From positions 1 to 64,000 of the forward strand of contig NZ_JARHUE010000008.1 in the NCBI RefSeq assembly GCF_029222905.1: 64,000 bases of DNA, written 5' to 3'. The notes below the pieces were generated by a model. That model had not been told where the DNA came from. It saw only the letters and a program-made list of their open reading frames with translations, and searched no databases. Source of the stretch: Neptuniibacter sp. CAU 1671 (GTDB taxonomy: Bacteria; Pseudomonadota; Gammaproteobacteria; Pseudomonadales; Balneatricaceae). Below are positions 43,814-52,300 of the stretch, one piece after another. Made by a program: the position numbers and the translations under genes. How positions within the stretch are numbered: position 1 is the first letter of the stretch; every line of letters begins with the position of its first letter.

Positions 43814-44234
43814 GTCAGGCTCTCATCAACAAGCTTTTTTGGGAAAATGGAATTTCGGGGGCAATTATCTGGGAATAGCCCCGGGTTTTCAATGCAATTA
43901 CCGGAATGCCTGAGGCAAATTGTCGCACTGCCGTAACCACGCCGGGTGTGATTACATCAAAAAGAACAATCAAAACACTTAATTTCAACTCATTGAAATA
44001 TATTAATAATTTTATCTTGTTATGGACTTAAGGGGCACGTTGATCAGGTGCGGCTATAGGTCGTTTGACGCATTTTTAACAATTCAGGGGCAGAACGGTA
44101 TTCCGAGTTTAGTTGATATATGTCAAATGTGCAGAAACGCTCTGAAGCCCTGTTAGGAGCTGGACTTGGGCTTTCGTATTAGTCAGGCAACCGGTTGGGA
44201 ATTCAGTATAATGCAGCCACTTTTAACCTGAGTG
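43814..44234. other. Divergent control region of ccoNOQP and the hydrolase gene
   Basis: 421 bases without a gene. The middle (43960-44030) is strongly AT-rich and is a likely promoter region for leftward ccoN. An FNR-type dyad is at 44113-44126. A second, poorer dyad GTGATTACATCAA at 43948-43960 has a three-base spacer instead of four. No hairpin or small gene stands out. Confidence 0.55.
44113..44126. promoter_or_regulatory. FNR/ANR box candidate upstream of ccoN
   Basis: TTGATATATGTCAA fits the FNR consensus TTGAT-N4-ATCAA with one mismatch. It lies 300 bp before the ccoN start and 109 bp before the divergent hydrolase start. Anr-type regulators commonly activate cbb3 operons. The distance to ccoN is long, and no good -10 hexamer is at the ideal spacing on either strand, so the target is uncertain. 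Confidence 0.55.
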
Positions 44235-44843
44235 ATGCAAACTGTGGTTCAGATCGAAGGACAGCCTAATAAAGGTCGGGTGTTGCTGGCCCATGGTGCG
44301 GGTGCGGGGAGTGACAGCGCGTTTATGCAACAGCTTTCCTCGGGGCTGGCTGCGTTGGGGCTTGAGGTGATCCGTTTTGAATTTCCTTATATGCAGCGTA
44401 TTCGGGTTGAACAAAAACGTCGTCCACCGGATCGGCAACCGGTGTTACTGGATTGTTTTGAACAGTTGATCGACACCTACTACAGTCCGGACATTCCGCT
44501 CTATATCAGCGGTAAATCAATGGGCGGTCGCATGGCCAGTATGCTGATGGAACATCCTAAAGTGACTGCTGGCTGGGTGTTTGGTTATCCCTTTCATGCA
44601 CCCGGTAAACAGCAACCACGCATTGAGCACCTGCAAGCCCTGCAAAAGCCGTTAACTATCTTTCAGGGTGAACGAGATCCTATGGGTAACCGGGATGAGG
44701 TGCAGAACTACCCGCTGAGTGACGCTGTTCGGATTCATTGGCTTAAGGATGGTAATCATGAACTTAAACCGAGAAAAAGTGCAGGCTGTACTCAGGAACA
44801 ACATTTGGCAAGCTGTTTTGCAGTAATAGGAGCACAGTTGTGA
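44235..44843 (+). CDS. Small alpha/beta hydrolase, KANL3/Tex30-like
   Basis: A 202-residue cytoplasmic alpha/beta-fold hydrolase. The first strand leads to VLLAHGAGAGSDSAFM (near 18), the nucleophile elbow is GKSMGGR near 94-100 with Ser96, and the acid and base are likely Asp in GERDPMGNRDEV near 150-161 and His in DGNHELKPRK near 174. This compact set matches bacterial relatives of Tex30/dienelactone-type hydrolases; the substrate is unknown. The stop overlaps the GTG start of rlmM (GTGA), so the two are translationally coupled. Confidence 0.85.
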   Translation: MQTVVQIEGQPNKGRVLLAHGAGAGSDSAFMQQLSSGLAALGLEVIRFEFPYMQRIRVEQKRRPPDRQPVLLDCFEQLIDTYYSPDIPLYISGKSMGGRMASMLMEHPKVTAGWVFGYPFHAPGKQQPRIEHLQALQKPLTIFQGERDPMGNRDEVQNYPLSDAVRIHWLKDGNHELKPRKSAGCTQEQHLASCFAVIGAQL

Positions 44844-45901
44844 GCTTTTTTGACCGTCTAATCCTGCAATGTCGCGCAGGCTTTGAAAAAGAGGCCGCGG
44901 CTGAAATCACAGAACGGGCTTCAGAGCTCGGATTCTATGGTTATTGCATGCTGGATCAGGATGCAGGGTATCTGAGTTTTCATCTGCCGGAACCCGGCAC
45001 GGCGGAAAAACTGATCAGCGCATTGTCGTTCCGGTCACTGATCTTTATTCGTCAGTGGTCGGTGGCAGGGGAGTGTCTGTCACTGGAGGGTGGTGATCGG
45101 GTAGGGCAAATTTTGCCATATTTGCCTGAGTTTCCAGACTGTTGTGAAGTGGTGGTTGAATATCCGGATACCACAGCCGGTCGTGAACTGGCTGGTTTTT
45201 CCCGTAAATTTGGTTCAGCACTGGCGCAGCATCTGCGTAAAGCAGGGGTGCTCAAAAAAGGGTCTGAAAACCGGTTGTCCCTTTTTGTCCTCTCAGGACA
45301 GCGTATCTTTCTGGGTTACATGCCACGTAGAAATTCTTCTGGCTGGCTCTGTGGCATCCTCAGACTGAAATTCCCGCAGCAGGCCCCCAGTCGTTCAACT
45401 CTGAAACTGGAAGAGGCCTGGCACTGGTTTGTCCCGGCTAAACAGTGGGATGAGCGCTTGCCATTTGGCGCCACTGCAGTGGATCTGGGCGCAGCGCCAG
45501 GTGGCTGGACCTGGCAATTGGTTCAGCGCAATATGTTTGTCACGGCGGTGGATAATGGCCCGATGCAGCCAGCCCTGATGGAGTCAGGTCAGGTTGAACA
45601 TGTGAAGGAAGATGCCTACAGCTTTGCTCCGGCCAAACCTGTCAACTGGATGGTCTGTGATGTGGTGGATAAACCGGTCAGAACGGCTCATCTGGCGGTT
45701 GAGTGGATGCTGAATGGCTGGTGCGATGAAATGATTTTCAATCTGAAACTGCCGATGAAGCAGCGCTACCAAGAGACGCGGCAGTGTCTCAATTTGATTG
45801 AAGACCAGTTGGCGGCAGCGGGCATTGGTTTCAAACTGTCTGCCCGGCACCTTTATCATGACCGGGAAGAGATCACCTGCCATTTAAGGCGCCTTAAATA
45901 A
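44840..45901 (+). CDS. rlmM: 23S rRNA 2'-O-methyltransferase RlmM
   Basis: A 353-residue methyltransferase that uses SAM to modify cytidine 2498 of 23S rRNA. An N-terminal THUMP-like RNA-binding part (about residues 1-170) precedes a Rossmann domain with the SAM loop VDLGAAPGGWTWQL near 214-227, the acidic motif VCDVVDKP near 271-278, and a lysine in FNLKLPMKQRY near 299-308 that belongs to the K-D-K-E catalytic set. It starts at GTG 44840, overlapping the hydrolase stop. Its stop codon is inside an 18-bp perfect palindrome (45882-45899). Confidence 0.93.
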   Translation: MSFFDRLILQCRAGFEKEAAAEITERASELGFYGYCMLDQDAGYLSFHLPEPGTAEKLISALSFRSLIFIRQWSVAGECLSLEGGDRVGQILPYLPEFPDCCEVVVEYPDTTAGRELAGFSRKFGSALAQHLRKAGVLKKGSENRLSLFVLSGQRIFLGYMPRRNSSGWLCGILRLKFPQQAPSRSTLKLEEAWHWFVPAKQWDERLPFGATAVDLGAAPGGWTWQLVQRNMFVTAVDNGPMQPALMESGQVEHVKEDAYSFAPAKPVNWMVCDVVDKPVRTAHLAVEWMLNGWCDEMIFNLKLPMKQRYQETRQCLNLIEDQLAAAGIGFKLSARHLYHDREEITCHLRRLK

Positions 45902-45927
45902 AAAAAACGGAGCCCGAGGGCTCCGTT
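45900..45927 (-). terminator. Intrinsic terminator of the ABM-domain gene
   Basis: Inverted repeat AACGGAGCCC (45906-45915) and GGGCTCCGTT (45918-45927). On the minus strand it is followed by eight T residues, a strong terminator for the leftward gene at 45960-46241. It also lies directly after the rlmM stop, but the plus strand has no T-tract. Confidence 0.85.
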
Positions 45928-45959
45928 GATGTCGCCTGCGTCAACGCATGCGTATGTCA

Positions 45960-46241
45960 TCAGTGTTCAAAAATGGTGATTTTTTCTTCAGTTTCCATCA
46001 TCGGAATCAACTGCTCCATCATCTCCTTGCGGGCATCAGAGCTCATCCAGCGTTGCCAGTCCTGCAGAGTGCGATAGCTCGCAATAATCAGTCTGTGATT
46101 AGGGTCGACAACATTACGCAGGACTTCTCCGGATATGAAGCCCGGAGATTGCATGGCCAGTTGCAGGGTAGCCTGAGCGGCACGGTCATAATGCATTATC
46201 AGTTCTTCAGCGATATGACGTTCAATCAAGACCCGGATCAT
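45960..46241 (-). CDS. ABM-domain protein (antibiotic biosynthesis monooxygenase-like)
   Basis: A 93-residue dimeric ferredoxin-like-fold protein. The ABM pattern is visible as RVLIERHIAEEL, then QSPGFISGEVLRN and a later YRTLQDWQRWMSSDARKEM. Family members range from heme-degrading enzymes to quinol monooxygenases to proteins of unknown role; no catalytic residue can be named here. ATG 46241 has GGGGAG upstream at proper spacing; an upstream extension would lack a ribosome-binding site. It is convergent with rlmM and divergent from tusA. Confidence 0.82.
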   Translation of the reverse strand: MIRVLIERHIAEELIMHYDRAAQATLQLAMQSPGFISGEVLRNVVDPNHRLIIASYRTLQDWQRWMSSDARKEMMEQLIPMMETEEKITIFEH

Positions 46242-46398
46242 TCTTATTCTCCCCGTATAAATATATCCCTCTGTTATTTCTAGCATGGACGATTTTTCGG
46301 CTGAATGCGAGTTTCAACTTATTGCTTTGGAAAGAACTTTTTATACGCCGGTGAATTTGAGAGAATGCGCGGCATTAATCTGTTTTACCGTGGTATAA

Positions 46399-46635
46399 AT
46401 GAAAGCTGATCATACCCTTGATGCGCGTGGACTCTATTGTCCGGAACCTGTTATGTTGCTGCACGGACAGATTGGTGCCATGCAGTCAGGTGAAATTTTG
46501 CACGTCTTGGCAACAGATCCATCCACGCAGCGTGATATCCCAAAATTTTGTGCGTTTCTTGGGCATGAGCTGCTGGATCAGTATGTTGATGAAGGGCTGT
46601 TTGGATATTACATCCGTAAAGGCCAGGTCAGTTGA
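46399..46635 (+). CDS. tusA: TusA-type sulfurtransferase
   Basis: A 78-residue cytoplasmic sulfur carrier. The active cysteine is in the family motif [15 protein letters not shown] (Cys14), with typical [20 protein letters not shown] in the C-terminal part. In E. coli TusA takes sulfur from IscS and hands it to TusBCD for the 2-thiouridine of tRNA; other TusA-like proteins feed molybdenum cofactor or sulfur oxidation. The stop overlaps the TTG start of proQ by four bases (TTGA), so translation of the two is likely coupled. Confidence 0.9.
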   Translation: MKADHTLDARGLYCPEPVMLLHGQIGAMQSGEILHVLATDPSTQRDIPKFCAFLGHELLDQYVDEGLFGYYIRKGQVS

Positions 46636-47180
46636 GTAGTGCCGAAATTGATCGTCTGAAAAAGATGACAGAGCAGTTAGTAGTGAGGCTTGAATCAGAG
46701 CTGGAGCAGGCGGAAGTCAGCCGGTCGGGATTCAAGTCGGACACCCTTAGTGAGGCTGAAACCGTGAATGATGAAGTAAAAAACAGTGCCAAGGCTAAAT
46801 CTAAAAATCGTGCTGCTAATATGGCCGCCTTGCAGTTGCTGATAGATGCCTACCCAAAGGTGTTTGACCGCCAGAATGTACGCCCCCTCAAAATCGGTAT
46901 TCAGGAAGATCTGGTTGCTGATGGCAAAATCGCCAAAAATAAAATCAAACGCGCTTTGGCGAGTTATGTTCGCTCCCTCAACTATTATCGCTCACTCCGT
47001 GAAGGGGCAGAGCGGATCGATCTTAAAGGCGAAGCCGCCGGGCTGGTGACGCAGTCTGAGTCCGACCATGCCAAAGAGAAGCTGAAAGAGATCAATAAAA
47101 ATCGTCTGCAGCAGCGTAAAAAACAGGAAAAAGATGAGCGTATTAACCGCAAATTAGAAATGCTGGTAACGCGTAAGTAA
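46632..47180 (+). CDS. proQ: ProQ/FinO-domain RNA-binding protein
   Basis: A 182-residue RNA chaperone. The FinO/ProQ domain spans about residues 62-130 ([14 protein letters not shown], then [17 protein letters not shown] and [15 protein letters not shown], with [10 protein letters not shown] near 129). It is flanked by charged low-complexity arms, an acidic N-arm and a very basic C-terminus with Lys/Arg-rich repeats. ProQ-type proteins bind many mRNAs and small RNAs at 3' hairpins and can act with sRNAs. It starts at TTG 46632 inside the tusA stop; an internal ATG at 46668 is the alternative. Unlike E. coli ProQ it lacks a C-terminal KOW domain. Confidence 0.87.
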   Translation: MSSAEIDRLKKMTEQLVVRLESELEQAEVSRSGFKSDTLSEAETVNDEVKNSAKAKSKNRAANMAALQLLIDAYPKVFDRQNVRPLKIGIQEDLVADGKIAKNKIKRALASYVRSLNYYRSLREGAERIDLKGEAAGLVTQSESDHAKEKLKEINKNRLQQRKKQEKDERINRKLEMLVTRK

Positions 47181-47562
47181 GCCCTATCAACGGATGCTTC
47201 GTGTCGATTTGATAACCTGCGCATTGCCAGTGTTTTCAGTCGATTCGGAGCATTTTTTATGATGGTTGACTGAAACAAAAATTTTTGTTGCGTTGCAGCA
47301 AAAGTTAAGTTAAAAATAGAGCGCACCTTAAAGGATAAGTGTGCGGGTATAAAAGCGATGGTTCTGCCTGGAGTGGCGGGGTCGGTTACTATTTGCAAGG
47401 ATGACACGTTCCTTTAAGGGATTGTATGTTGCGCTGCTTTTATACATTGCAAAACAGCTATCGGGCTGTTCAACGTTTTACCCCCTCTGTCACTGCTGGA
47501 CACAGCAACGACCGTTTTTATTCCATACTGTCAGGCTTCACAACTCTGCTGGCGAGGCCTCT
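47181..47562. other. Intergenic region between proQ and the GGDEF-EAL gene
   Basis: About 382 bases. An imperfect hairpin (TTTTTGTTGC with GCAGCAAAAG near 47280-47303) and a wider inverted repeat (TTCAGTC near 47236 with GACTGAA near 47268) lie in the first half and may end the proQ transcript or regulate the next gene. A hydrophobic in-frame extension (47401-47562) precedes the chosen start but has no ribosome-binding support. Confidence 0.5.
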
Positions 47563-49740
47563 ATGCTGATGTCGGCTTTTGCTTTCGATCAGGTTCATTG
47601 GCTGATTCTTCTCTGTTTGCTGCTATTCGTGGCATTGGTGAGTGGACACAAGCCACTGTTTCAGTTTTTTCGATCATCCAACACCTGTTCAGACGCAGCA
47701 TCATCTCAAGCCTGTCACGATTACCAGTTGCTCCTGAACAGCGAAGCGCATGGTGTGATGCTCTGTAATTTGCAGGGTGAAATGCTTTGCAATCGGTTTG
47801 TCCACCAATTGCTGGGTTGGCCTGCGGGAACGCCACAACCGGTTACGTTGCTTCAGTCGGTGTTGCAGGCGGTGCATTTTAGTCGTCTTAGCGGAACCAT
47901 TCGCCAGCAGCAATCAATATCATTTCCGGTTTCGCTGGCAGAGATCGGTTTTCTCTTGCAGGGGCAGCCCCTGAAGCAGCCATCACTTTCTGGTCACTCG
48001 TATATTATTCGTTTATTACCTCTGAACGAACGGCGCTTAAACCCTAACTTTGAGCGGATCTGCAGACACATCAATGAAATTGAAGATGCAGCAGCCATTG
48101 TCGATCTTGATCTCAATATCTGCTCGGTCAACCAACGCTTTGATGAACTGACCGGCTACAGTACTGCTGAGGTTTTATCGCGTAACCTGACTTCTCTGCG
48201 CAGTACAGAAAATCCAGCCGATTTCTACGAAGCTCTGTGGCAGCAGGTGAGAGACTCCGGTCATTTTTCAGGCAAGGTTCTCAGTCGTGACAAGGAGGGA
48301 CGCACCTTTCTGCATCGGCTGACGATAAGTGAAATCCTCAATGACCAGGGGGTTGTGACCCATTATCTCTGTATTTATGGCGAAGTGGCTGAGTCGCGTC
48401 CCGCCAATCTTATGTCGGGGGATGCGCTGTCGCTGGCGACGGAGCATAAACGTCTGGATCTGTTGTTCCGTCAGCGTGTAATGCAGTTTGAGCGTTTCAA
48501 TCTGGTCTTGCTGAATATCAATCGTTTCTCCCGCATTCAGCAGACGCAGCATGCTGGTGCGGCTCATGAGGTATTGGATCAGTTACGCCTGAGACTGGAA
48601 AAGTCCTGCTCTGCACAGGATATCATCGGTCGTTACGGCCGGGATGAGTTTGTGATTTTGTGTCCGGACAGTGAGTCCTATACCGAGTCACTGTTGCGGG
48701 AGATTGTACGTCATCTGCAACAACCGATTCAGTTAGATGATCTCAATGTGTTTATTTCGGTCAGCATGGGGGTTGCGCGCTATCCGGAACATGCCGGTGA
48801 TTTGTCAGCCCTTATTAATGCAGCAGGTATCGCCATGCGCGGGGTGGCAAACGGCGAAAACCGCGTCGGTTATTACCGTCAGGCCCTGGGTGATGCGGCA
48901 GCTAAAAGTCTCAGAATGGAAAGTCTGCTACGTAATGCGATTGATCGGGCTGAATTGAGCCTGCATTACCAGCCAATTTTTAACGCACGCTGCGAGATGG
49001 TGAAGGTAGAGGCCTTATTACGCTGGCATAGTCCTGAACTGGGTCATGTATCACCGGGTGAATTTATCCCTGTCGCCGAACAGAGTTCACTCATCGACAA
49101 GCTGGGGTATTGGGTAATCCATGAAGCCTGCCGGCAACATCTGGCCTGGCGCAAGGAGGGTCTGCAGATCCCGATTGCCATCAATATCTCCAGCCGGCAG
49201 TTGCGGGAGCCTGCTTTTGCAGAAAGGTTGCTGCGAGCACTGCGAATTCATGGTGTCAGTCCTGACCAGTTATTGCTGGAGGTTACGGAATCGGCTCTGA
49301 TGGAGCAGCTTGATGCCGGTGCCGATATTCTGCAGCATCTGAGTGATCAGGGTTTTTCGATAGCGATTGATGATTTTGGCACAGGCTACTCATCGCTGGC
49401 GTATCTGCAGCGTTTTCCTGCATCGACATTGAAAATCGATCGTTCCTTTATCGTGGGGTTGGTGCAAAACAAAGATACCCGGGTGCTGGATTCCATTTTG
49501 CAGATGGCACGTACCCTTGAAAAATCAGTGGTGGTTGAAGGCGTTGAAAACGCTGCCCAGCTGCTCTATCTGCAAAATCGTGCAGTGGATCAGTTACAAG
49601 GGTTCCTGCTTGCCAGGCCCATGCCCGCAGATAGGCTGCTCTCTGATTACCAGAACCGGCAATTGTTGGTTCATCCCGCTCTGCAAGTTTCAGTAGCTGA
49701 AGTGAGCGTGAAGTCAGATCTGGACAGATTGCCGGGCTAA
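47563..49740 (+). CDS. PAS-GGDEF-EAL protein, probable c-di-GMP phosphodiesterase
   Basis: A 725-residue signalling protein. A membrane segment (about residues 10-28) anchors it. A first sensor region with a short loop (about 50-160) is followed by a PAS domain (about 165-285: DAAAIVDLDLNICSVNQRFD). The GGDEF domain is degenerate: the active loop reads GRDEF (RYGRDEFVILCP), so cyclase activity is doubtful. The EAL domain is intact, with EALLRWHS, NISSRQL, TESALM and DDFGTGYSSLAYL, so hydrolysis of c-di-GMP is expected. ATG 47563 is preferred with GAGG five bases upstream. The stop overlaps the convergent DUF3080 gene by four bases. Confidence 0.9.
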   Translation: MLMSAFAFDQVHWLILLCLLLFVALVSGHKPLFQFFRSSNTCSDAASSQACHDYQLLLNSEAHGVMLCNLQGEMLCNRFVHQLLGWPAGTPQPVTLLQSVLQAVHFSRLSGTIRQQQSISFPVSLAEIGFLLQGQPLKQPSLSGHSYIIRLLPLNERRLNPNFERICRHINEIEDAAAIVDLDLNICSVNQRFDELTGYSTAEVLSRNLTSLRSTENPADFYEALWQQVRDSGHFSGKVLSRDKEGRTFLHRLTISEILNDQGVVTHYLCIYGEVAESRPANLMSGDALSLATEHKRLDLLFRQRVMQFERFNLVLLNINRFSRIQQTQHAGAAHEVLDQLRLRLEKSCSAQDIIGRYGRDEFVILCPDSESYTESLLREIVRHLQQPIQLDDLNVFISVSMGVARYPEHAGDLSALINAAGIAMRGVANGENRVGYYRQALGDAAAKSLRMESLLRNAIDRAELSLHYQPIFNARCEMVKVEALLRWHSPELGHVSPGEFIPVAEQSSLIDKLGYWVIHEACRQHLAWRKEGLQIPIAINISSRQLREPAFAERLLRALRIHGVSPDQLLLEVTESALMEQLDAGADILQHLSDQGFSIAIDDFGTGYSSLAYLQRFPASTLKIDRSFIVGLVQNKDTRVLDSILQMARTLEKSVVVEGVENAAQLLYLQNRAVDQLQGFLLARPMPADRLLSDYQNRQLLVHPALQVSVAEVSVKSDLDRLPG

Positions 49741-50786
49741 CGGCTGGGCATCAGGCCACACTGCATCAGGATCTGCTGCCAGGCTTCAGTGTGCCGGTTG
49801 CGAGCTTGTTCATAACGGCGCCACAATCCCTGTTCACCCAACCATAACGCCCGGTAGTTATGCATGTTTTCCGGCATTACGCCTTCGTTCTCAAAGAGTT
49901 GCCAGAGTTGTTGGTGAGTGCCAATCCAGCTGCTGGCGTGGCGTTGTACTTCTGCCATGTAAGGTTGCACCGCGGCGGCATAATATTTCTGAAACACATT
50001 TCTCAAGATAGTCGCCTGTGGCGTGGGTTGTTGCTGGAAACACAAGGGTCGTTCAGCCAGTCTCAGTTCAATGATATTGGCGGTCTGATTCAGATAGGCC
50101 GTCAGTAATCGAAGACTTTGCAGGATTTGAGCACCCGCTTCAGATTGATGCAGTTCGGCATAGGCCGCTTCTACCTGTTTGATTAGCTCAGCATTAATTT
50201 GCTGATTGTTCAGCGCCGCTTGCGTAGCAAACAACAGCGTCTGCATTGGGGCAGACGGGCTGGGATTGTTGTCACGGGCCAGCGGCGCTGCACTGAGGGC
50301 AAAATGTTGTTCAATCTCCGTAGCAGTGTATATGCCGTTCCAGAGCTCTGCGGGCAGGTTGAGCTGTTTGAGCCTGAGAATTTCTGAGACCTGTTGGATT
50401 AAATCCCGGTCTGTTGCTGGATCGTCTTGCAGTAACTGTGCGCAAGACCGAATGCCCTGATAGAACTTCAACTCATAGATAAGCCGACTTGCAGGGGTAT
50501 ACACCTTGCCGAGTGAGCTGTTGCGTTCGGCAATCATGGGCAGCAGACCACAGTGTTTTAGTTTGAGTACATCCAGTAGGCCCTCGCGTATTTCCGTGGT
50601 CGGCTGCAGGCGTGCACGGCGTGGGGGAAAGGCCGGAATGGCAGGAAACATAGCCTTGGGTTGCTCGATATCCAGCACACGGCTGACCCGCAGGCTGTAG
50701 TCATCCAGCATGTCTTCGACATCGTTCTGTTGTCCGCAGCCGACAAACATCAAAGCTGAGATGAGCAATACAGCGGGCTTAAGCAA
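49737..50786 (-). CDS. DUF3080 lipoprotein
   Basis: A 349-residue predicted lipoprotein. The signal ends in a lipobox, FVGC, with Cys17 as the lipidated residue (LISALMFVGCGQQ). The mature part is mostly helical and matches the DUF3080 family (PTTEIREGLLDVLKLKHCGL, near residues 62-81, and NSSLGKV soon after), found in marine gammaproteobacteria with no known role. The start is TTG 50786, eight bases inside the upstream MATE gene, which implies translational coupling with it. It likely faces the periplasm, on the inner or outer membrane. Confidence 0.82.
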   Translation of the reverse strand: MLKPAVLLISALMFVGCGQQNDVEDMLDDYSLRVSRVLDIEQPKAMFPAIPAFPPRRARLQPTTEIREGLLDVLKLKHCGLLPMIAERNSSLGKVYTPASRLIYELKFYQGIRSCAQLLQDDPATDRDLIQQVSEILRLKQLNLPAELWNGIYTATEIEQHFALSAAPLARDNNPSPSAPMQTLLFATQAALNNQQINAELIKQVEAAYAELHQSEAGAQILQSLRLLTAYLNQTANIIELRLAERPLCFQQQPTPQATILRNVFQKYYAAAVQPYMAEVQRHASSWIGTHQQLWQLFENEGVMPENMHNYRALWLGEQGLWRRYEQARNRHTEAWQQILMQCGLMPSR

Positions 50787-52104
50787 GGTAACGCCTGTTT
50801 AAAAAATAGTAACGCGATAGCAGTAGTATAGCGCCTGCCGTCAGGCCTCCCAGTAGTCCATACCAGAAACCCAAAGCACCTAAGGGAGCCGAAATCAGGC
50901 TGGTTTTTGCCAGTATGTAGCCCAAAGGTAAGCCAAAACACCAGTAAGCGAGAAACACCAGAATAAGCGGCACGGCGGTGTCTTTGTGGCCACGTAAAAT
51001 ACCGGATGTAGTGATCTGCAGGGCATCCGGAAACTGAAACAGCAGGGCAACCCAAAGCAGTGAGATGCAGATCTCGATCAACACAGGATCACGGGTATAC
51101 AGGCTGGCGATCTGTTGATTAAACAGCGCAATGCCTAACGCCGCGAGGCTGGCAAACAACAGTGCTAACTGCAGACCGCAGCGGGCTGTAAATAAGGCAG
51201 CCTGAGGCTTTTGCTGGCCCAGTTGATGCCCTACGCGGATAGTCATGGCCATGGACAAACTGAGCGGCAACATAAAAATCAGGCCGGTAAAGCTGATCGT
51301 GATCTGGTGCGCGCCAATTTGCACCTCGCCCAGATCTGCCAGCAATAAACCGATCAGCGTGAACATGCTGACTTCGATCAGCAGCGCCATGCCAATGGGC
51401 ATACCCAGCCGGATAAACGGCCAGAGTGTCTGCCAGGACGGGTATTGCCAATTGCTAAACAGCTGCATGCGGCCAAACAGACTGGAATGGTGCAGATAGA
51501 CCAGCATGCTGGTCAGCATGATCCAAAGCACAATGCAGCTGGCCCAGCCACAGCCCTCAGCACCTAATTCCGGCAAGCCAAGTTTGCCGTATATCAGTAC
51601 ATAGTTCAGCGGAATATTGCATATCAGACCCAGCAGGGCGATCTGCATTCCGGGACGGGTCTTGCCAAAACCTTCGATATAACAGCGCAGCAACTGATAC
51701 ACAAACAGCGCAGGAAATCCCCAGCTGATAGCCGCCAGATAACCCTGCGTTAAATGGGCCAGTGCGGGATCAATCTCCATTAAACTCAATAGCACACTGC
51801 TGTTTTGCAGAAGTAGAAAAGCGACACCACTGAGCATCAGCGCCAGGAACAGCCCGATATGCAGTTGTTCACGGGTTTTCTCAGGCTGGTTGGCACCGAC
51901 CAGATGCGCCACCAGAGGCGTGGTCGCCATTAATATGCCCTGGCAGGATAAAAACAGCGGTAGCCAGATCGCCGATCCAAGGGCTACTGCGGCAAGATCG
52001 AGGGTGCCGTAATGTCCTGCCATCAAGGTATCGACAAATCCGATGGCTGTCTGAGCCAGTTGAGCTAAAAAAACCGGCCAGGCCAGCGACAGGATCGCTT
52101 TCAT
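50779..52104 (-). CDS. MATE-family multidrug efflux transporter, NorM-like
   Basis: A 441-residue inner-membrane protein with twelve segments in two six-helix halves. The NorM-type start AWPVFLAQLAQTAIGFVDTLMAGHYG and mid-protein PLSLSMAMTIRVGHQLGQ identify the family. It expels cationic drugs and dyes using a sodium or proton gradient. It runs into the DUF3080 lipoprotein gene with eight overlapping bases, so the two form an operon; whether the lipoprotein helps export is open. It is divergent from the aldehyde dehydrogenase gene. Confidence 0.92.
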   Translation of the reverse strand: MKAILSLAWPVFLAQLAQTAIGFVDTLMAGHYGTLDLAAVALGSAIWLPLFLSCQGILMATTPLVAHLVGANQPEKTREQLHIGLFLALMLSGVAFLLLQNSSVLLSLMEIDPALAHLTQGYLAAISWGFPALFVYQLLRCYIEGFGKTRPGMQIALLGLICNIPLNYVLIYGKLGLPELGAEGCGWASCIVLWIMLTSMLVYLHHSSLFGRMQLFSNWQYPSWQTLWPFIRLGMPIGMALLIEVSMFTLIGLLLADLGEVQIGAHQITISFTGLIFMLPLSLSMAMTIRVGHQLGQQKPQAALFTARCGLQLALLFASLAALGIALFNQQIASLYTRDPVLIEICISLLWVALLFQFPDALQITTSGILRGHKDTAVPLILVFLAYWCFGLPLGYILAKTSLISAPLGALGFWYGLLGGLTAGAILLLSRYYFLNRRYLA

Positions 52105-52300
52105 TTCTGTTGAAGCGCGCAGATCAGTGTTCCTTACATGCTGAAGTAAAACTCAGAGAGTGTATCGGTTATACCGGCAGTCACCTAGCCTGATTACGTT
52201 GAAAACGGTTTTAATCAATAGTCTGATACGCTGCGTGTGGTTGAATCTATTCGGTATACTTTTACCAAGGCCAGATGGATTTTTTCAGGAGCAAAGCACG

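Noticed and set aside
43948-43960. GTGATTACATCAA as an FNR box near ccoN
   Set aside because: Spacer is three bases instead of four and the first half-site is imperfect; the site at 44113 fits better.
52160-52300. 47-residue N-terminal extension of the aldehyde dehydrogenase
   Set aside because: Does not match the family and the ATG at 52301 has AGGAG upstream.
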